Shown here: piece after piece, positions 25,672-34,904 of the stretch
Position numbering within the stretch: the stretch's first letter is position 1
Layout of the letters: each line of letters begins with the position of its first letter
Source: Tenderia sp965602225
Lineage (GTDB): Bacteria; Pseudomonadota; Gammaproteobacteria; Tenderiales; Tenderiaceae
DNA length: 64,000 bases
Reading direction: 5' to 3'
Assembly: GCA_965602225.1 (NCBI GenBank)
Contig: CBFCYE010000014.1
Coordinates: 7,891 to 71,890, forward strand
The notes under the pieces: generated by a model
Seen by the model: only the letters and a program-made list of their open reading frames with translations
What the model was told of the DNA's origin: nothing
The model's database searches: none
Translations under genes and position numbers: made by a program

Positions 25672-26139
25672 ATGAATAACAGTCAGCCGGAAATCAACTT
25701 GAAAACACCGACTCCACTAAAAAAAATTCTAAACTCCAAGCCTACTACACAACGCCTAATACAGCAGGTCAATAATTTACAAAGGCTCAATCACCGCCTC
25801 GCCGGGCTTTTACCCACCCCTATCGTGCAACACTATAAAATAGCTACCATCGAACAGGGCGCGCTCATTATATTATGCTCATCATCTGCGTGGGCTACAC
25901 GCCTACGATTACATCAAGCCAAAATCATCAAAAGTTTTCAGGATTATCAGGTTCATTCACTAACCATCCAAATCGCACCAGCCAACGCTAATAACGACAC
26001 TGAAAAACCCTTAAAACCAGCCGCAGCAATGTCACAACAAACATCTAAGCTATTGATTGAACTAGCAGAAGTAACAGAAGACCCAAAATTAAAACAGGCA
26101 CTCCAACGTCTCTCCCAGCGCACCAAAAACACCTCTTAA
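25672..26139 (+). CDS. dciA: DciA-type protein (DUF721)
   Basis: A protein of 155 residues. The central region (about 40-100) has the DUF721 pattern: LAGLLPTPIVQHYKIATIE, then GALIILCSSSAWATRLRLHQ. DciA is the ancestral loader of the replicative helicase DnaB in bacteria that lack DnaC or DnaI. The remainder is low in complexity and rich in Gln, Lys and Thr and is probably disordered. The assignment rests on the WATRLR motif and on the gene location between lpxC and secA, where DUF721 genes are usual. There is almost no leader, and no clear Shine-Dalgarno sequence precedes ATG 25672. Confidence 0.78.
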   Translation: MNNSQPEINLKTPTPLKKILNSKPTTQRLIQQVNNLQRLNHRLAGLLPTPIVQHYKIATIEQGALIILCSSSAWATRLRLHQAKIIKSFQDYQVHSLTIQIAPANANNDTEKPLKPAAAMSQQTSKLLIELAEVTEDPKLKQALQRLSQRTKNTS

Positions 26140-26241
26140 CTTGGCCCGCTTACTATTCTTATCGGCCCGGCATAGACTAGCTTGACGCCAAATTTGGAAG
26201 TTTAATTGAAAACTGCGACGAACGTCTAAAATCTAATTGAG

Positions 26242-27156
26242 CTATGTCGCCAGCAGCAAGGGCTGCATAAAGGAGATGGGTGCTGGTTCACCACCTTCAA
26301 ACGTAACCAGTTCCCAAGCATCTTCCTGAGCCATCAATGTGCGAAGCAGCTGATTATTCAGGGCATGGCCAGATTTATGACCACTAAATGCACCAATCAG
26401 GCTACGACCAAGCAGATAAAGGTCACCAATAGCATCGAGAACCTTGTGTTTAACAAACTCGTCTTCATAGCGCAGCCCGTCATCATTGAGAATACGATAA
26501 TCATCAACAACCACCGCATTCTCCATACTGCCACCCAGAGCTAGATTTTTGGCCCGTAGCGCCTCGATATCCCGCATAAAACCAAAGGTACGCGCCCGGC
26601 TAATCTCTTTTACAAACGACGTTGTCGAGAAGTCTATACAGGCTTCCTTGGATCGACCGTGGAAGGCGGGATGATCAAAATCTATAGCAAAAGAGACTTT
26701 AAAACCCTCAAATGGCTCGAACTTCGCCCACTTGTCTCCATCTTCAACCACTATCGGTCGTTTTATGCGAATAAAACGCTTCGGCGCATCCTGCTCTTCA
26801 ACCCCGGCAGATTGCAGTAAAAACACAAACGGCCCTGCACTGCCATCCATAATAGGCACTTCTGGAGCACTCAGATCAATACAGGCATTATCGATACCCA
26901 AGCCAGCCATAGCTGAAAGCAAGTGCTCAACTGTGGATATACGCACACCATCCTGAATCAAGGTCGTCGATAAACGGGTGTCACCGACATTTTCTGCCCG
27001 AGCAGCAATCTCAACCACAGGATCAAGGTCGACGCGACGAAACACAATCCCTGAATCAACCGGCGCAGGGCGAAGAGTCAGATAGATCTTCTCGCCAGTA
27101 TGCAAACCGACGCCAGTGGCGCGGATGACATTTTTCAGGGTACGCTGCCTAATCAT
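26242..27156 (-). CDS. lpxC: UDP-3-O-acyl-N-acetylglucosamine deacetylase
   Basis: A zinc enzyme of 304 residues that carries out the committed step of lipid A synthesis. The N-terminal IRQRTLKNVIRATGVGLHTG is typical; the zinc ligands are in STVEHLLSAM (His) and VKHKVLDAIGDLYLLG (His and Asp), and the hydrophobic passage for the acyl chain lies around ISRARTFGFM. The length matches the family. It follows ftsZ on the same strand with a gap of about 140 bases, as in E. coli, and a separate promoter in that gap is possible. In other bacteria its level is controlled by proteolysis. Confidence 0.96.
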   Translation of the reverse strand: MIRQRTLKNVIRATGVGLHTGEKIYLTLRPAPVDSGIVFRRVDLDPVVEIAARAENVGDTRLSTTLIQDGVRISTVEHLLSAMAGLGIDNACIDLSAPEVPIMDGSAGPFVFLLQSAGVEEQDAPKRFIRIKRPIVVEDGDKWAKFEPFEGFKVSFAIDFDHPAFHGRSKEACIDFSTTSFVKEISRARTFGFMRDIEALRAKNLALGGSMENAVVVDDYRILNDDGLRYEDEFVKHKVLDAIGDLYLLGRSLIGAFSGHKSGHALNNQLLRTLMAQEDAWELVTFEGGEPAPISFMQPLLLAT

Positions 27157-27228
27157 TACTGACCATTCACTCCAAAATTCTTGCTACAACTGCCACCCCC
27201 AGACAACGGGCTGGCCATATTGCGGCAA

Positions 27229-27236
27229 AGAATAGC
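27229..27236 (-). promoter_or_regulatory. Possible extended -10 promoter of lpxC
   Basis: On the minus strand TATTCT (27229-27234) is preceded by TG at the position of an extended -10 element, about 70 bases before the lpxC start. No convincing -35 hexamer is visible, so this is a tentative call. Confidence 0.3.
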
Positions 27237-27298
27237 ATAAATACCCCCGAACCGCGACGGATCACAAGCCCATTCCTGTGACCCAAGCCTGATTTCTA

Positions 27299-28471
27299 TC
27301 AATCCGCTTGACGACGCAGGAAAGCTGGGATATCCAGATAATCCAGACTTGTGTCTTCTGCTGAGGCCACACCGGCTCCTGAAGCAGTCTTCTGGGCGCG
27401 CATTACAGTTGGGCGATCCAAATCTTCGTATTTTGTTTCCTTAGCCACCGGCTGCTGGCTGCTTTGCGCGCTCTGATAAACCAGCTTAACTGGCGCGTCA
27501 GTGACAGCCGCCTGAGCCTGACCCAAACCTGTTGCAACCACGGTTACACGAAGCTCATCAACCATATCAGGATCAATGACAGTACCAACCACAACCGTTG
27601 CATTTTCAGAAGCAAATTCTTTAATGGTATTACCGACTTCTTCAAACTCACCGATCGTCATATCCAGGCCAGCGGTAACATTTACCAGAATCCCACGAGC
27701 ACCAGCCAGATCAATATCTTCCAGCAATGGACTAGCCACAGCGGTCTCAGCTGCTACGCGAGCACGATCTTCACCACTCGCCTTGCCAGAACCCATCATT
27801 GCCATACCCATTTCAGACATCACAGTGCGAACATCAGCAAAGTCAACATTGATTAGACCAGGACGAGTAATCAACTCGGCAATTCCCTGCACCGCACCCA
27901 ACAGAACATCGTTGGCAGAAGCAAAGGCCTGCAACAGGGAAACATTCTTACCCAGCACCTGCAGCAGCTTTTCATTTGGAATCGTAATCAATGAATCAAC
28001 ATGCTCGCCCAGTTCGGCAATCCCGGCAGCAGCAATAGTATTACGTTTGTTGCCTTCGAAAGAAAATGGACGCGTAACAACAGCCACCGTCAGTATTCCC
28101 ATTTCTTTAGCAATCTGAGCAACGACAGGCGCAGCACCCGTGCCTGTACCACCACCCATGCCAGCCGTGATAAACAACATATCAGCGCCGTCAATCATTT
28201 CCATAATGCGTTCACGATCTTCCAGCGCTGACTTACGACCAATCTCAGGATCAGCACCCGCACCCAAACCCTTGGTAAAACTTGATCCCAACTGCAACAC
28301 AGTCTTAGCTGATGATTTTTTCAACGCCTGAGCATCGGTATTGGCCGCAATAAAATCTACACCTTCAATATTGCCCGCCACCATATGTTCAACAGCATTA
28401 CCGCCGCCACCGCCTACTCCCAGCACTTTAATAACAGCGTTTTGCGTATAGGTATCCATTAACTCAAACAT
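27299..28471 (-). CDS. ftsZ: Cell division GTPase FtsZ
   Basis: A tubulin homologue of 390 residues that forms the division ring. The GTP signature GGGTGTG is at 106-112, with LGVGGGGGNAVEHM at the N terminus and a T7-type loop NVDFADVRTVMSE. The C-terminal peptide LDIPAFLRRQAD is the conserved tail that binds FtsA and ZipA, joined by a disordered linker rich in Gln, Ser and Thr. ATG 28471 is chosen because GAGGAG lies eight bases upstream; an in-frame start five codons earlier has no site. It is the last dcw gene before lpxC. Confidence 0.98.
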   Translation of the reverse strand: MFELMDTYTQNAVIKVLGVGGGGGNAVEHMVAGNIEGVDFIAANTDAQALKKSSAKTVLQLGSSFTKGLGAGADPEIGRKSALEDRERIMEMIDGADMLFITAGMGGGTGTGAAPVVAQIAKEMGILTVAVVTRPFSFEGNKRNTIAAAGIAELGEHVDSLITIPNEKLLQVLGKNVSLLQAFASANDVLLGAVQGIAELITRPGLINVDFADVRTVMSEMGMAMMGSGKASGEDRARVAAETAVASPLLEDIDLAGARGILVNVTAGLDMTIGEFEEVGNTIKEFASENATVVVGTVIDPDMVDELRVTVVATGLGQAQAAVTDAPVKLVYQSAQSSQQPVAKETKYEDLDRPTVMRAQKTASGAGVASAEDTSLDYLDIPAFLRRQAD

Positions 28472-28507
28472 GTCTAATCTCCTCAATTACCGAAAAATAA
28501 ATACTTT

Positions 28508-29743
28508 TTAAAAATTGCCCTTAAACCAGTTCTTCATCCGTTCCCAAACACCCTTTGCACTTCCCCCTGCCGCCGATTCACTGCCGCGATCATTCCGATG
28601 TTGATTCCCAAACAACAACAGCCCCACGCCTGTGGCATAAATAGGATTTCGCACCACATCCACTAAACCAGTGACATACTGGGGAGAACCCAAGCGCACC
28701 GGCATGTGGAATATTTCTTCAGCCAACTCAATCACACCTTCCATTTTTGAACTACCGCCAGTCATCACGATCCCGGCCGCAATCAAATTTTCAAAGCCAC
28801 TCCTGCGTAACTCGGCCTGAACCAGACTCAGCAATTCTTCATAACGTGGCTCAACCACTTCAGCCAGCGTCTGACGCGCCAAACGCCGTGGCGGACGTTC
28901 ACCCACACTAGGCACCTCAATGGTTTCCTCTGGGCTGGCCAACTGTGTCAGCGCGCAGGCGTATTTAATCTTGATCTCTTCAGCGTGTTGCGTCGGTGTA
29001 CGCAGGGCCACAGCGATGTCGTTAGTGACCTGGTCACCAGCAATCGGAATGACTGCGGTATGACTAATCGCGCCATCGGTAAAAACAGCAATATCCGTGG
29101 TGCCGCCACCAATATCCACCAGACATACGCCCAGCTCTTTTTCATCGTCAGTCAATACCGAATAACTTGACGCCAGTTGCTCGAGAATAATGTCATCAAC
29201 CTCCAGACCACAGCGGCGCACACACTTAATAATGTTTTGTGCAGCACTCACAGCACCGGTCACCATATGCACCTTTGCTTCCAAGCGGACACCGGACATA
29301 CCTACTGGCTCACGAATACCTTCCTGTTTATCAATAACAAACTCTTGTGGCAGGATATGCAGGATCTTTTGATCGGCAGGAATCGCCACTGCGCGCGCAG
29401 CATCAATCACTCTATCCACATCAGCCTGATTCACCTCACTATCTCGAATAGCAACAATGCCGTGCGAATTAAGACTGCGAATATGACTTCCTGCGATACC
29501 GGCATAGACTGAATGAATCTGGCAGCCAGCCATCAACTCAGCCTCTTCAATAGCACGCTGAATTGATTGCACAGTTGATTCAATATTGACCACCACCCCC
29601 TTCTTCAAACCGCGAGAAGGATGCGAACCAATACCAATTATTTCCATGCCACATTCAACCGATACTTCGGCGACAATCGCCACCACCTTGGAGGTGCCAA
29701 TATCCAGACCAACTATCAGATTTTTTTCAGTCTTCTTTGACAT
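28508..29743 (-). CDS. ftsA: Cell division protein FtsA
   Basis: An actin-like ATPase of 411 residues that ties FtsZ filaments to the membrane. LIVGLDIGTSKVVAIVAEV is the first phosphate-binding loop, the 1C domain lies at about 85-165, CLVDIGGGTTDIAVF is the second phosphate loop and GIVMTGGSSKMEG the third. The C-terminal peptide with RMKNWFKGNF is the amphipathic membrane-targeting helix. The length and gene order (ftsQ-ftsA-ftsZ) are standard. Confidence 0.97.
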   Translation of the reverse strand: MSKKTEKNLIVGLDIGTSKVVAIVAEVSVECGMEIIGIGSHPSRGLKKGVVVNIESTVQSIQRAIEEAELMAGCQIHSVYAGIAGSHIRSLNSHGIVAIRDSEVNQADVDRVIDAARAVAIPADQKILHILPQEFVIDKQEGIREPVGMSGVRLEAKVHMVTGAVSAAQNIIKCVRRCGLEVDDIILEQLASSYSVLTDDEKELGVCLVDIGGGTTDIAVFTDGAISHTAVIPIAGDQVTNDIAVALRTPTQHAEEIKIKYACALTQLASPEETIEVPSVGERPPRRLARQTLAEVVEPRYEELLSLVQAELRRSGFENLIAAGIVMTGGSSKMEGVIELAEEIFHMPVRLGSPQYVTGLVDVVRNPIYATGVGLLLFGNQHRNDRGSESAAGGSAKGVWERMKNWFKGNF

Positions 29744-29775
29744 CTAAATAACTCTCTCTTCAGCACTCATCAGCA

Positions 29776-30561
29776 CTAAACTCGCCACTGCACGGCAAAG
29801 CCATTGGTGTAACGCATATCTATCCGCTGCACATTTTCAGCCTTGGCCAATAGTTGCGGATAAAACTGCACAAAACGTTGTAAACGCACGTCCATATCAC
29901 TGCGACCCAACACAATAATCATGTTGTCGTTCAGCTCCAATTCCCAGGCACGCCTTTCCGACAAAACAATGCGTTTCATATTCAAGCCCGCCTTTTGAAG
30001 CGACTGATTAAACAGACTGAATTGAAGCGCCATATTGGCAACACTTTTGTCTGGCCCATGCAGCTCTACCATTCCTGCGGGAAAGCTCTCGGCAAGTGGA
30101 TAAAACAACTCACCCCGCACATTCACCAGCGCCTGATCACGCCAACGCGCTAATGCCAACTGTTCCTTGACAATCACATGCAAGGCATCAGGCCAAACAC
30201 GACGCACCTCAACCGTATCCACCCAAGGCAAGGCCCTAACAGAATCAGTTACAGCTGTAACATCAACACTAAAAAAACCGCCATTGATTTGCTCGCTAAC
30301 AATCTGATGCAGCTGTTCTTTTGAAACCTTTTCAAATGGCGCCTCAAGTCTCACTTGCTGCAAAGGTAAGGTCTGCGGATCCATCAATTTCAGCCATACC
30401 GCATAAGCAACAACCATCAACAACAAAACCACACCGGCCTGCATCATCAGACGCGGATTAAAATCCCATTGCCACAAATGAACAGCGGCCTTGGTCTTCT
30501 CTTGATTCAGGCGACGATTAGCCTTTTTCTTTGGCGTTGTTTGTTGCCATGGAAGCTTCAT
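29776..30561 (-). CDS. ftsQ: Cell division protein FtsQ
   Basis: A bitopic inner-membrane protein of 261 residues: a basic cytoplasmic N terminus, one membrane helix (about 40-60), a POTRA domain beginning at QQVRLEAPFEKVSKEQL, and a beta domain ending near YTNGFAVQWRV. It links early and late division proteins and binds FtsL-FtsB. WVDTVEVRRVWPDALHVIVKEQ is the typical end of the POTRA domain. The start codon overlaps the ddl stop. Confidence 0.93.
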   Translation of the reverse strand: MKLPWQQTTPKKKANRRLNQEKTKAAVHLWQWDFNPRLMMQAGVVLLLMVVAYAVWLKLMDPQTLPLQQVRLEAPFEKVSKEQLHQIVSEQINGGFFSVDVTAVTDSVRALPWVDTVEVRRVWPDALHVIVKEQLALARWRDQALVNVRGELFYPLAESFPAGMVELHGPDKSVANMALQFSLFNQSLQKAGLNMKRIVLSERRAWELELNDNMIIVLGRSDMDVRLQRFVQFYPQLLAKAENVQRIDMRYTNGFAVQWRV

Positions 30562-31511
30562 TGATCTGCCTCCTTACCAAAACTTGTTTCAAGCACCTGC
30601 CAAACGAGCCCTTCAAAACTCAAACCAGCAGCCTTCGCCGCCATCGGCACCAGACTATGATCTGTCATACCCGGCACAGTATTAACTTCAAGCAGATAAA
30701 ACCTGCCCGCCTCATCCGCCATAAAATCCACTCGGCCCCAGCCATGCGCGCCGACCAGGTTAAATGCCTTCACAGCAAGCTGCTGCAACTGCGCCTCTGT
30801 ATCTTCAGACAAACCACAAGGACAGTGATAAGCAGTGTCATTGGCCTGATACTTGGCATCGTAATCATAAAACTCATGCGGAGTTTGCAAGCGAATGGCA
30901 GGCAACGCCTTACCATTCAACACAGCCACCGTGTATTCCGCACCAGTTATCCACTGTTCAACCAGCACACTGTCATCACTGGCTGCCGCTTCACGCACTG
31001 CATGCGCAAGCTGTGACGGATCAACCACCTTGCTCATACCGATACTGGAACCTTCACAGGCGGGCTTGACCATCAAAGGCAAACCCAACTCTTCAATCAG
31101 CGCAGCAAAATCACTCGCCTCATCTGCCTTAACATATTTAGGTGTTGGCATTCCCGCCCCTTGCCACAACTGCTTACAACGCAGCTTGTCCATACCCAAG
31201 GCCGAACCCAACACACCACTGCCCGTATAAGGCATGCCAATTGTTTCAAGTGCACCTTGCATGACACCATCTTCACCACCACGGCCATGCAGAATAATAA
31301 AGACACGATCAAACTTGGCTGCCTGCAAATCCATCAAGACGTTGTCTGACACATCCAGCCCATGGGCATCGACACCCTTGGCTTGCAACGCCTTCAACAC
31401 CGCAGCACCACTGTTAAGCGAAACCTCACGTTCAGCTGAACGGCCACCCATCAACACCGCCACCTTACCGAAGGCCTTTGGCTCAGTGATTTTTTGCTGT
31501 GGCAGACTCAT
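30558..31511 (-). CDS. ddl: D-alanine--D-alanine ligase
   Basis: An ATP-grasp enzyme of 317 residues that makes the D-Ala-D-Ala end of the peptidoglycan stem. VLMGGRSAEREVSLNSG is the N-terminal family motif, GSSIGMSKV and EYTVAVLNG are central, and FYLLEVNTVPGMTDHSLVP carries the metal ligands and the substrate loop. It is the DdlB copy by location in the dcw cluster (murB-ddl-ftsQ). The next gene, ftsQ, overlaps its stop. Confidence 0.96.
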   Translation of the reverse strand: MSLPQQKITEPKAFGKVAVLMGGRSAEREVSLNSGAAVLKALQAKGVDAHGLDVSDNVLMDLQAAKFDRVFIILHGRGGEDGVMQGALETIGMPYTGSGVLGSALGMDKLRCKQLWQGAGMPTPKYVKADEASDFAALIEELGLPLMVKPACEGSSIGMSKVVDPSQLAHAVREAAASDDSVLVEQWITGAEYTVAVLNGKALPAIRLQTPHEFYDYDAKYQANDTAYHCPCGLSEDTEAQLQQLAVKAFNLVGAHGWGRVDFMADEAGRFYLLEVNTVPGMTDHSLVPMAAKAAGLSFEGLVWQVLETSFGKEADQ

Positions 31512-32408
31512 CTATACAGCCTCCCCGACAATGTGGACTTCTCGAATCAATTGCACGCCGTGCTGCGACTCCACCTCGGCCGCAACTCTTGCAATCAGCG
31601 CTTCAACATCTGCCGCTGTGGCAGTACCGGTATTGATAATGAAGTTGGCGTGTTTCTCTGAAACACAGGCGCCGCCGATACACGCACCTTTCAAACCACA
31701 AGCTTCGATCAAGCGAGCGGCATGGTCATTCAAGGGATTTCTAAATACCGAACCACAACTGGGCAGACCGATAGGCTGAGTGGTATTACGTCGTTCCAAC
31801 AGCTTTTTAATGTGTGTCGTCGCTGTTTCACTATCGCCTTGTTGCAATCTCAAGTGAGCCGCAACAAACCACTCGCCACTCACCCCAGTGACATGACGGT
31901 AGGCAATAATAAATTCATCCGGCTTGCGCAGATGCCGTTGACCATGCAGATCGATAGTTTCTACTGCCGCGACATGCTGCCAGGTCTCACCACCAAAGGC
32001 CCCGGCATTCATCGCCAACGCGCCGCCCATGGTGCCGGGAATACCGGCCAGGAATTCAACCCCAACCAGCTGCTTCCGCGCACAAAAACGGGCAACCTTG
32101 GCACAGGCCACACCGGCCTCAGCCCTGACTAGTCCTTCATCCAGCAATTTAATCTCGTTTAACAGGCCGGAAGTAATGATTACTGTGCCGCGAATACCAC
32201 CGTCGCGCACCAGCAGATTACTGCCCAAACCCAACCACATCAGCGGCTCGTTTTCATTTTGTTGCGACAGAAACTCAGCCAGGTCATCAAGGTCAGCGGG
32301 CTCGTAATAACGTTCAGCCGGACCACCAACACGCCAGGACGTATGACGCGCCATCGACTCATTCAGTTTCAATCTGCCACGCAATGTCTGCTGGATTGCC
32401 GCCATCAT
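31512..32408 (-). CDS. murB: UDP-N-acetylenolpyruvoylglucosamine reductase
   Basis: A flavoenzyme of 298 residues that reduces the enolpyruvyl group to lactyl with NADPH, giving UDP-MurNAc. NTL-type N terminus: NESMARHTSWRVGGPAERYY; the FAD loop is LGLGSNLLVRDGGIRG, GIPGTMGGALAMNAGAFG binds the cofactor, and LPSCGSVFRNP holds the catalytic Ser-containing loop of type I enzymes. ATG 32408 is chosen because GGGGAG lies seven bases upstream and the codon overlaps the murC stop (ATGATG/TGA). Confidence 0.95.
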   Translation of the reverse strand: MMAAIQQTLRGRLKLNESMARHTSWRVGGPAERYYEPADLDDLAEFLSQQNENEPLMWLGLGSNLLVRDGGIRGTVIITSGLLNEIKLLDEGLVRAEAGVACAKVARFCARKQLVGVEFLAGIPGTMGGALAMNAGAFGGETWQHVAAVETIDLHGQRHLRKPDEFIIAYRHVTGVSGEWFVAAHLRLQQGDSETATTHIKKLLERRNTTQPIGLPSCGSVFRNPLNDHAARLIEACGLKGACIGGACVSEKHANFIINTGTATAADVEALIARVAAEVESQHGVQLIREVHIVGEAV

Positions 32409-33817
32409 GCCGACTCCCCCTGCCACTGCTGCAGCAAGTTTGCCGCAGCCACACCAACGTTGCCCGCACCGAGGGTCAGGACAATATCGCCATCCTGAAT
32501 CACACCTTCGAGTGTGTGGGGCAAATCATCAATGGTTTCAATAAAGACGGGATCAACCTGGCCGCGAGTACGAATGGCACGGGCCAGACTGCGTGAATCA
32601 GCGCCAGCAATCGGCTCTTCACCAGCGGCATAGACTTCCATCAACACCAGCACATCGACCTCAGATAGTGTCATCGCAAAATCTTCAAACAGGTCACGGG
32701 TACGGCTATAACGATGCGGTTGGAAGGCGACAACCAAACGCCGTCCGGGCCAACCGTCACGAATAGCAGAAACGATGGCCGCCACTTCACGCGGATGATG
32801 ACCATAGTCATCAACCAACATTATTTTGCCTTTGGCCGTGTCGACTTCGCCATTGATCTGAAAACGTCGGCCGATACCTTCGAAGCCAGCCAAGGCACGG
32901 ACAATAAAGTCATCCTTGACGTCCAGCTCCTGTGCCACAGCGATCGCTGCCAGGGCATTCAAAACATTGTGACGACCGCCCATATTCAGACTGACCTCAA
33001 GCACACCTTCATGCCCCACGCGCGTGACATCAAACACGGTAGTGTTGCCCTGTTGACGAACATTGCTGGCTCGCAGATCAGCCTCTTCCGTAAAGCCATA
33101 GGTCAACATGGGACGCGTACACTCGGCCATCACTTCGCGCACACCGGCATCATCAACACAAACCACCGCCAGCCCATAAAAAGGTAGATGATGCAGAAAC
33201 TCAATAAAGGTCTGACGCAGCTTGTTGTAGTCACCACCATAGGTGGACATGTGATCGACATCAACATTCGTCACCACTGCCAGCATCGGTTGCAGATATA
33301 AAAACGAGGCATCGCTCTCATCCGCTTCTGCCACCAGGTATTCACCGGCACCCAAACGGGCATTGGTACCAGCGCTATTGAGCTTGCCACCAATGACGAA
33401 AGTCGGGTCCAGATCGGCCTCAGCCAACAGACTGGCAATCAGGCTGGTGGTAGTGGTCTTGCCGTGAGTGCCCGCTACCGCGATACCAAATCTAAACCGC
33501 ATCAGCTCAGCCAACATCTCAGCCCTGGGGACTACCGGAATTCGACGTTCGTGTGCCGCAACCACTTCTGGATTATCCTGCTGCACCGCTGATGAAATCA
33601 CCAGCGCATCACAACACTGCACATTCTCAGCCACATGATCATGATCGATCTTGATGCCCAGCGATGACAAACGTTGTGTCATGGCGTTATTACCCAGATC
33701 AGAACCGCTGACCTGATAACCCAGGTTATGCAACACCTCGGCAATACCACCCATGCCTGCACCGCCAATGCCGACGAAGTGCAGATGTTTAATCCGACGC
33801 ATCGCTGAATTAAGCAT
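32405..33817 (-). CDS. murC: UDP-N-acetylmuramate--L-alanine ligase
   Basis: A Mur ligase of 470 residues that adds the first amino acid, L-Ala, to UDP-MurNAc. HFVGIGGAGMGGIAEVL is the N-terminal Rossmann motif, AVAGTHGKTTTTSLIA the ATP loop, EADESDASFL and NVDVDHMSTYGGD the metal and substrate region, and DDYGHHPREVAAI the C-terminal domain motif. ATG 33817 has GGAGG six bases upstream and overlaps the 3' end of murG by eight bases. Confidence 0.97.
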   Translation of the reverse strand: MLNSAMRRIKHLHFVGIGGAGMGGIAEVLHNLGYQVSGSDLGNNAMTQRLSSLGIKIDHDHVAENVQCCDALVISSAVQQDNPEVVAAHERRIPVVPRAEMLAELMRFRFGIAVAGTHGKTTTTSLIASLLAEADLDPTFVIGGKLNSAGTNARLGAGEYLVAEADESDASFLYLQPMLAVVTNVDVDHMSTYGGDYNKLRQTFIEFLHHLPFYGLAVVCVDDAGVREVMAECTRPMLTYGFTEEADLRASNVRQQGNTTVFDVTRVGHEGVLEVSLNMGGRHNVLNALAAIAVAQELDVKDDFIVRALAGFEGIGRRFQINGEVDTAKGKIMLVDDYGHHPREVAAIVSAIRDGWPGRRLVVAFQPHRYSRTRDLFEDFAMTLSEVDVLVLMEVYAAGEEPIAGADSRSLARAIRTRGQVDPVFIETIDDLPHTLEGVIQDGDIVLTLGAGNVGVAAANLLQQWQGESA

Positions 33818-34904
33818 TGCTTGCCTCCATGCACAAATCGGCTACCTGTTTTACCGCCAACGGTTTGGCCAGGGCGCGGGCACTGCTGGCCATCTGCAAC
33901 AACTCGCTACGATTATTTTCGCGACAGTCGCGCACAAAACCAGTCAAAATTTCTTTTAGTCGCGCCGCGCTCAATTCTGCCTGCGGCAACAACAAGGCGG
34001 CACCATTGTCTGACAGATAACGCGCATTGGCAGTCTGGTGATCATCAACTGCAAACGGGAAAGGAACCAACATGGCACCGACACCGGCAGCCGCCAATTC
34101 GGAAATAGTTAAGGCTCCAGCGCGACACAAGACCACATCAGCCCAAGCGTAGGCCTCTGCCATGTCGGCTATGAAAGGTTCTATCCGCGCACCTACACTG
34201 GAATCTTTATAGGCCTGTTGTGCAGCATCAATATTACGTTTACCGGCCTGATGCCAAACATCGGGGCGCTGCTCTAAAGGCAGCATGGCCAGCGCCTCAG
34301 GCACTGTTTCATTCAAGGCCTGCGCACCAAGACTGCCGCCCAGGACCAGCAGACGCAAACCTCCATCGCGATTGCTAAAACGCTGCGCCGGCTCAGCCAG
34401 AGCAATAATTTCCTGTCTAACGGGATTACCACAATCCACCACCCGATCAGATTTTTCAAAGGTATTGGGAAAGGCCTGCATCACCTTGCTGGCCACACGC
34501 GCCAACAGTTTATTGGTCAGACCGGCAATGGCATTCTGCTCGTGAATCAACAATGGTTTTTGCAGCAACCAGCTCACCAGACCACCAGGTCCGGCGACAA
34601 AACCGCCCATACCCAGGATTGCCATCGGCCGTCTGCGCATAATCACTTCCAACGACTGAAATGTAGCCTTGAGCAAACGCAGTGGCGCCAGCAACCAGCC
34701 CAGCAAACCCTTACCACGCAGACCGGAAATGGAAATCCACTCCATCTCGATACCAGCCTGTGGCACCAACTCTGCTTCCATACCATTACGGGTACCAAGC
34801 CAAAACACCTCGGCACCACGGGCACGCAACTCATCCGCCACGGCCAGGGCCGGGAAGACATGCCCGCCAGTACCACCCGCCATGATCATGATTCGAGCCG
34901 TCAT
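33810..34904 (-). CDS. murG: UDP-GlcNAc transferase MurG (lipid II synthase)
   Basis: A GT28 glycosyltransferase of 364 residues at the inner face of the membrane that adds GlcNAc to lipid I, giving lipid II. The G loops IMAGGTGGHVFPALAVA and LGGSLGAQALNE bind UDP-sugar and lipid phosphate, and the C-terminal domain has CRAGALTISELAAAGVGAMLVPFPFA. Its start overlaps the ftsW stop by four bases. Confidence 0.97.
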   Translation of the reverse strand: MTARIMIMAGGTGGHVFPALAVADELRARGAEVFWLGTRNGMEAELVPQAGIEMEWISISGLRGKGLLGWLLAPLRLLKATFQSLEVIMRRRPMAILGMGGFVAGPGGLVSWLLQKPLLIHEQNAIAGLTNKLLARVASKVMQAFPNTFEKSDRVVDCGNPVRQEIIALAEPAQRFSNRDGGLRLLVLGGSLGAQALNETVPEALAMLPLEQRPDVWHQAGKRNIDAAQQAYKDSSVGARIEPFIADMAEAYAWADVVLCRAGALTISELAAAGVGAMLVPFPFAVDDHQTANARYLSDNGAALLLPQAELSAARLKEILTGFVRDCRENNRSELLQMASSARALAKPLAVKQVADLCMEASNA

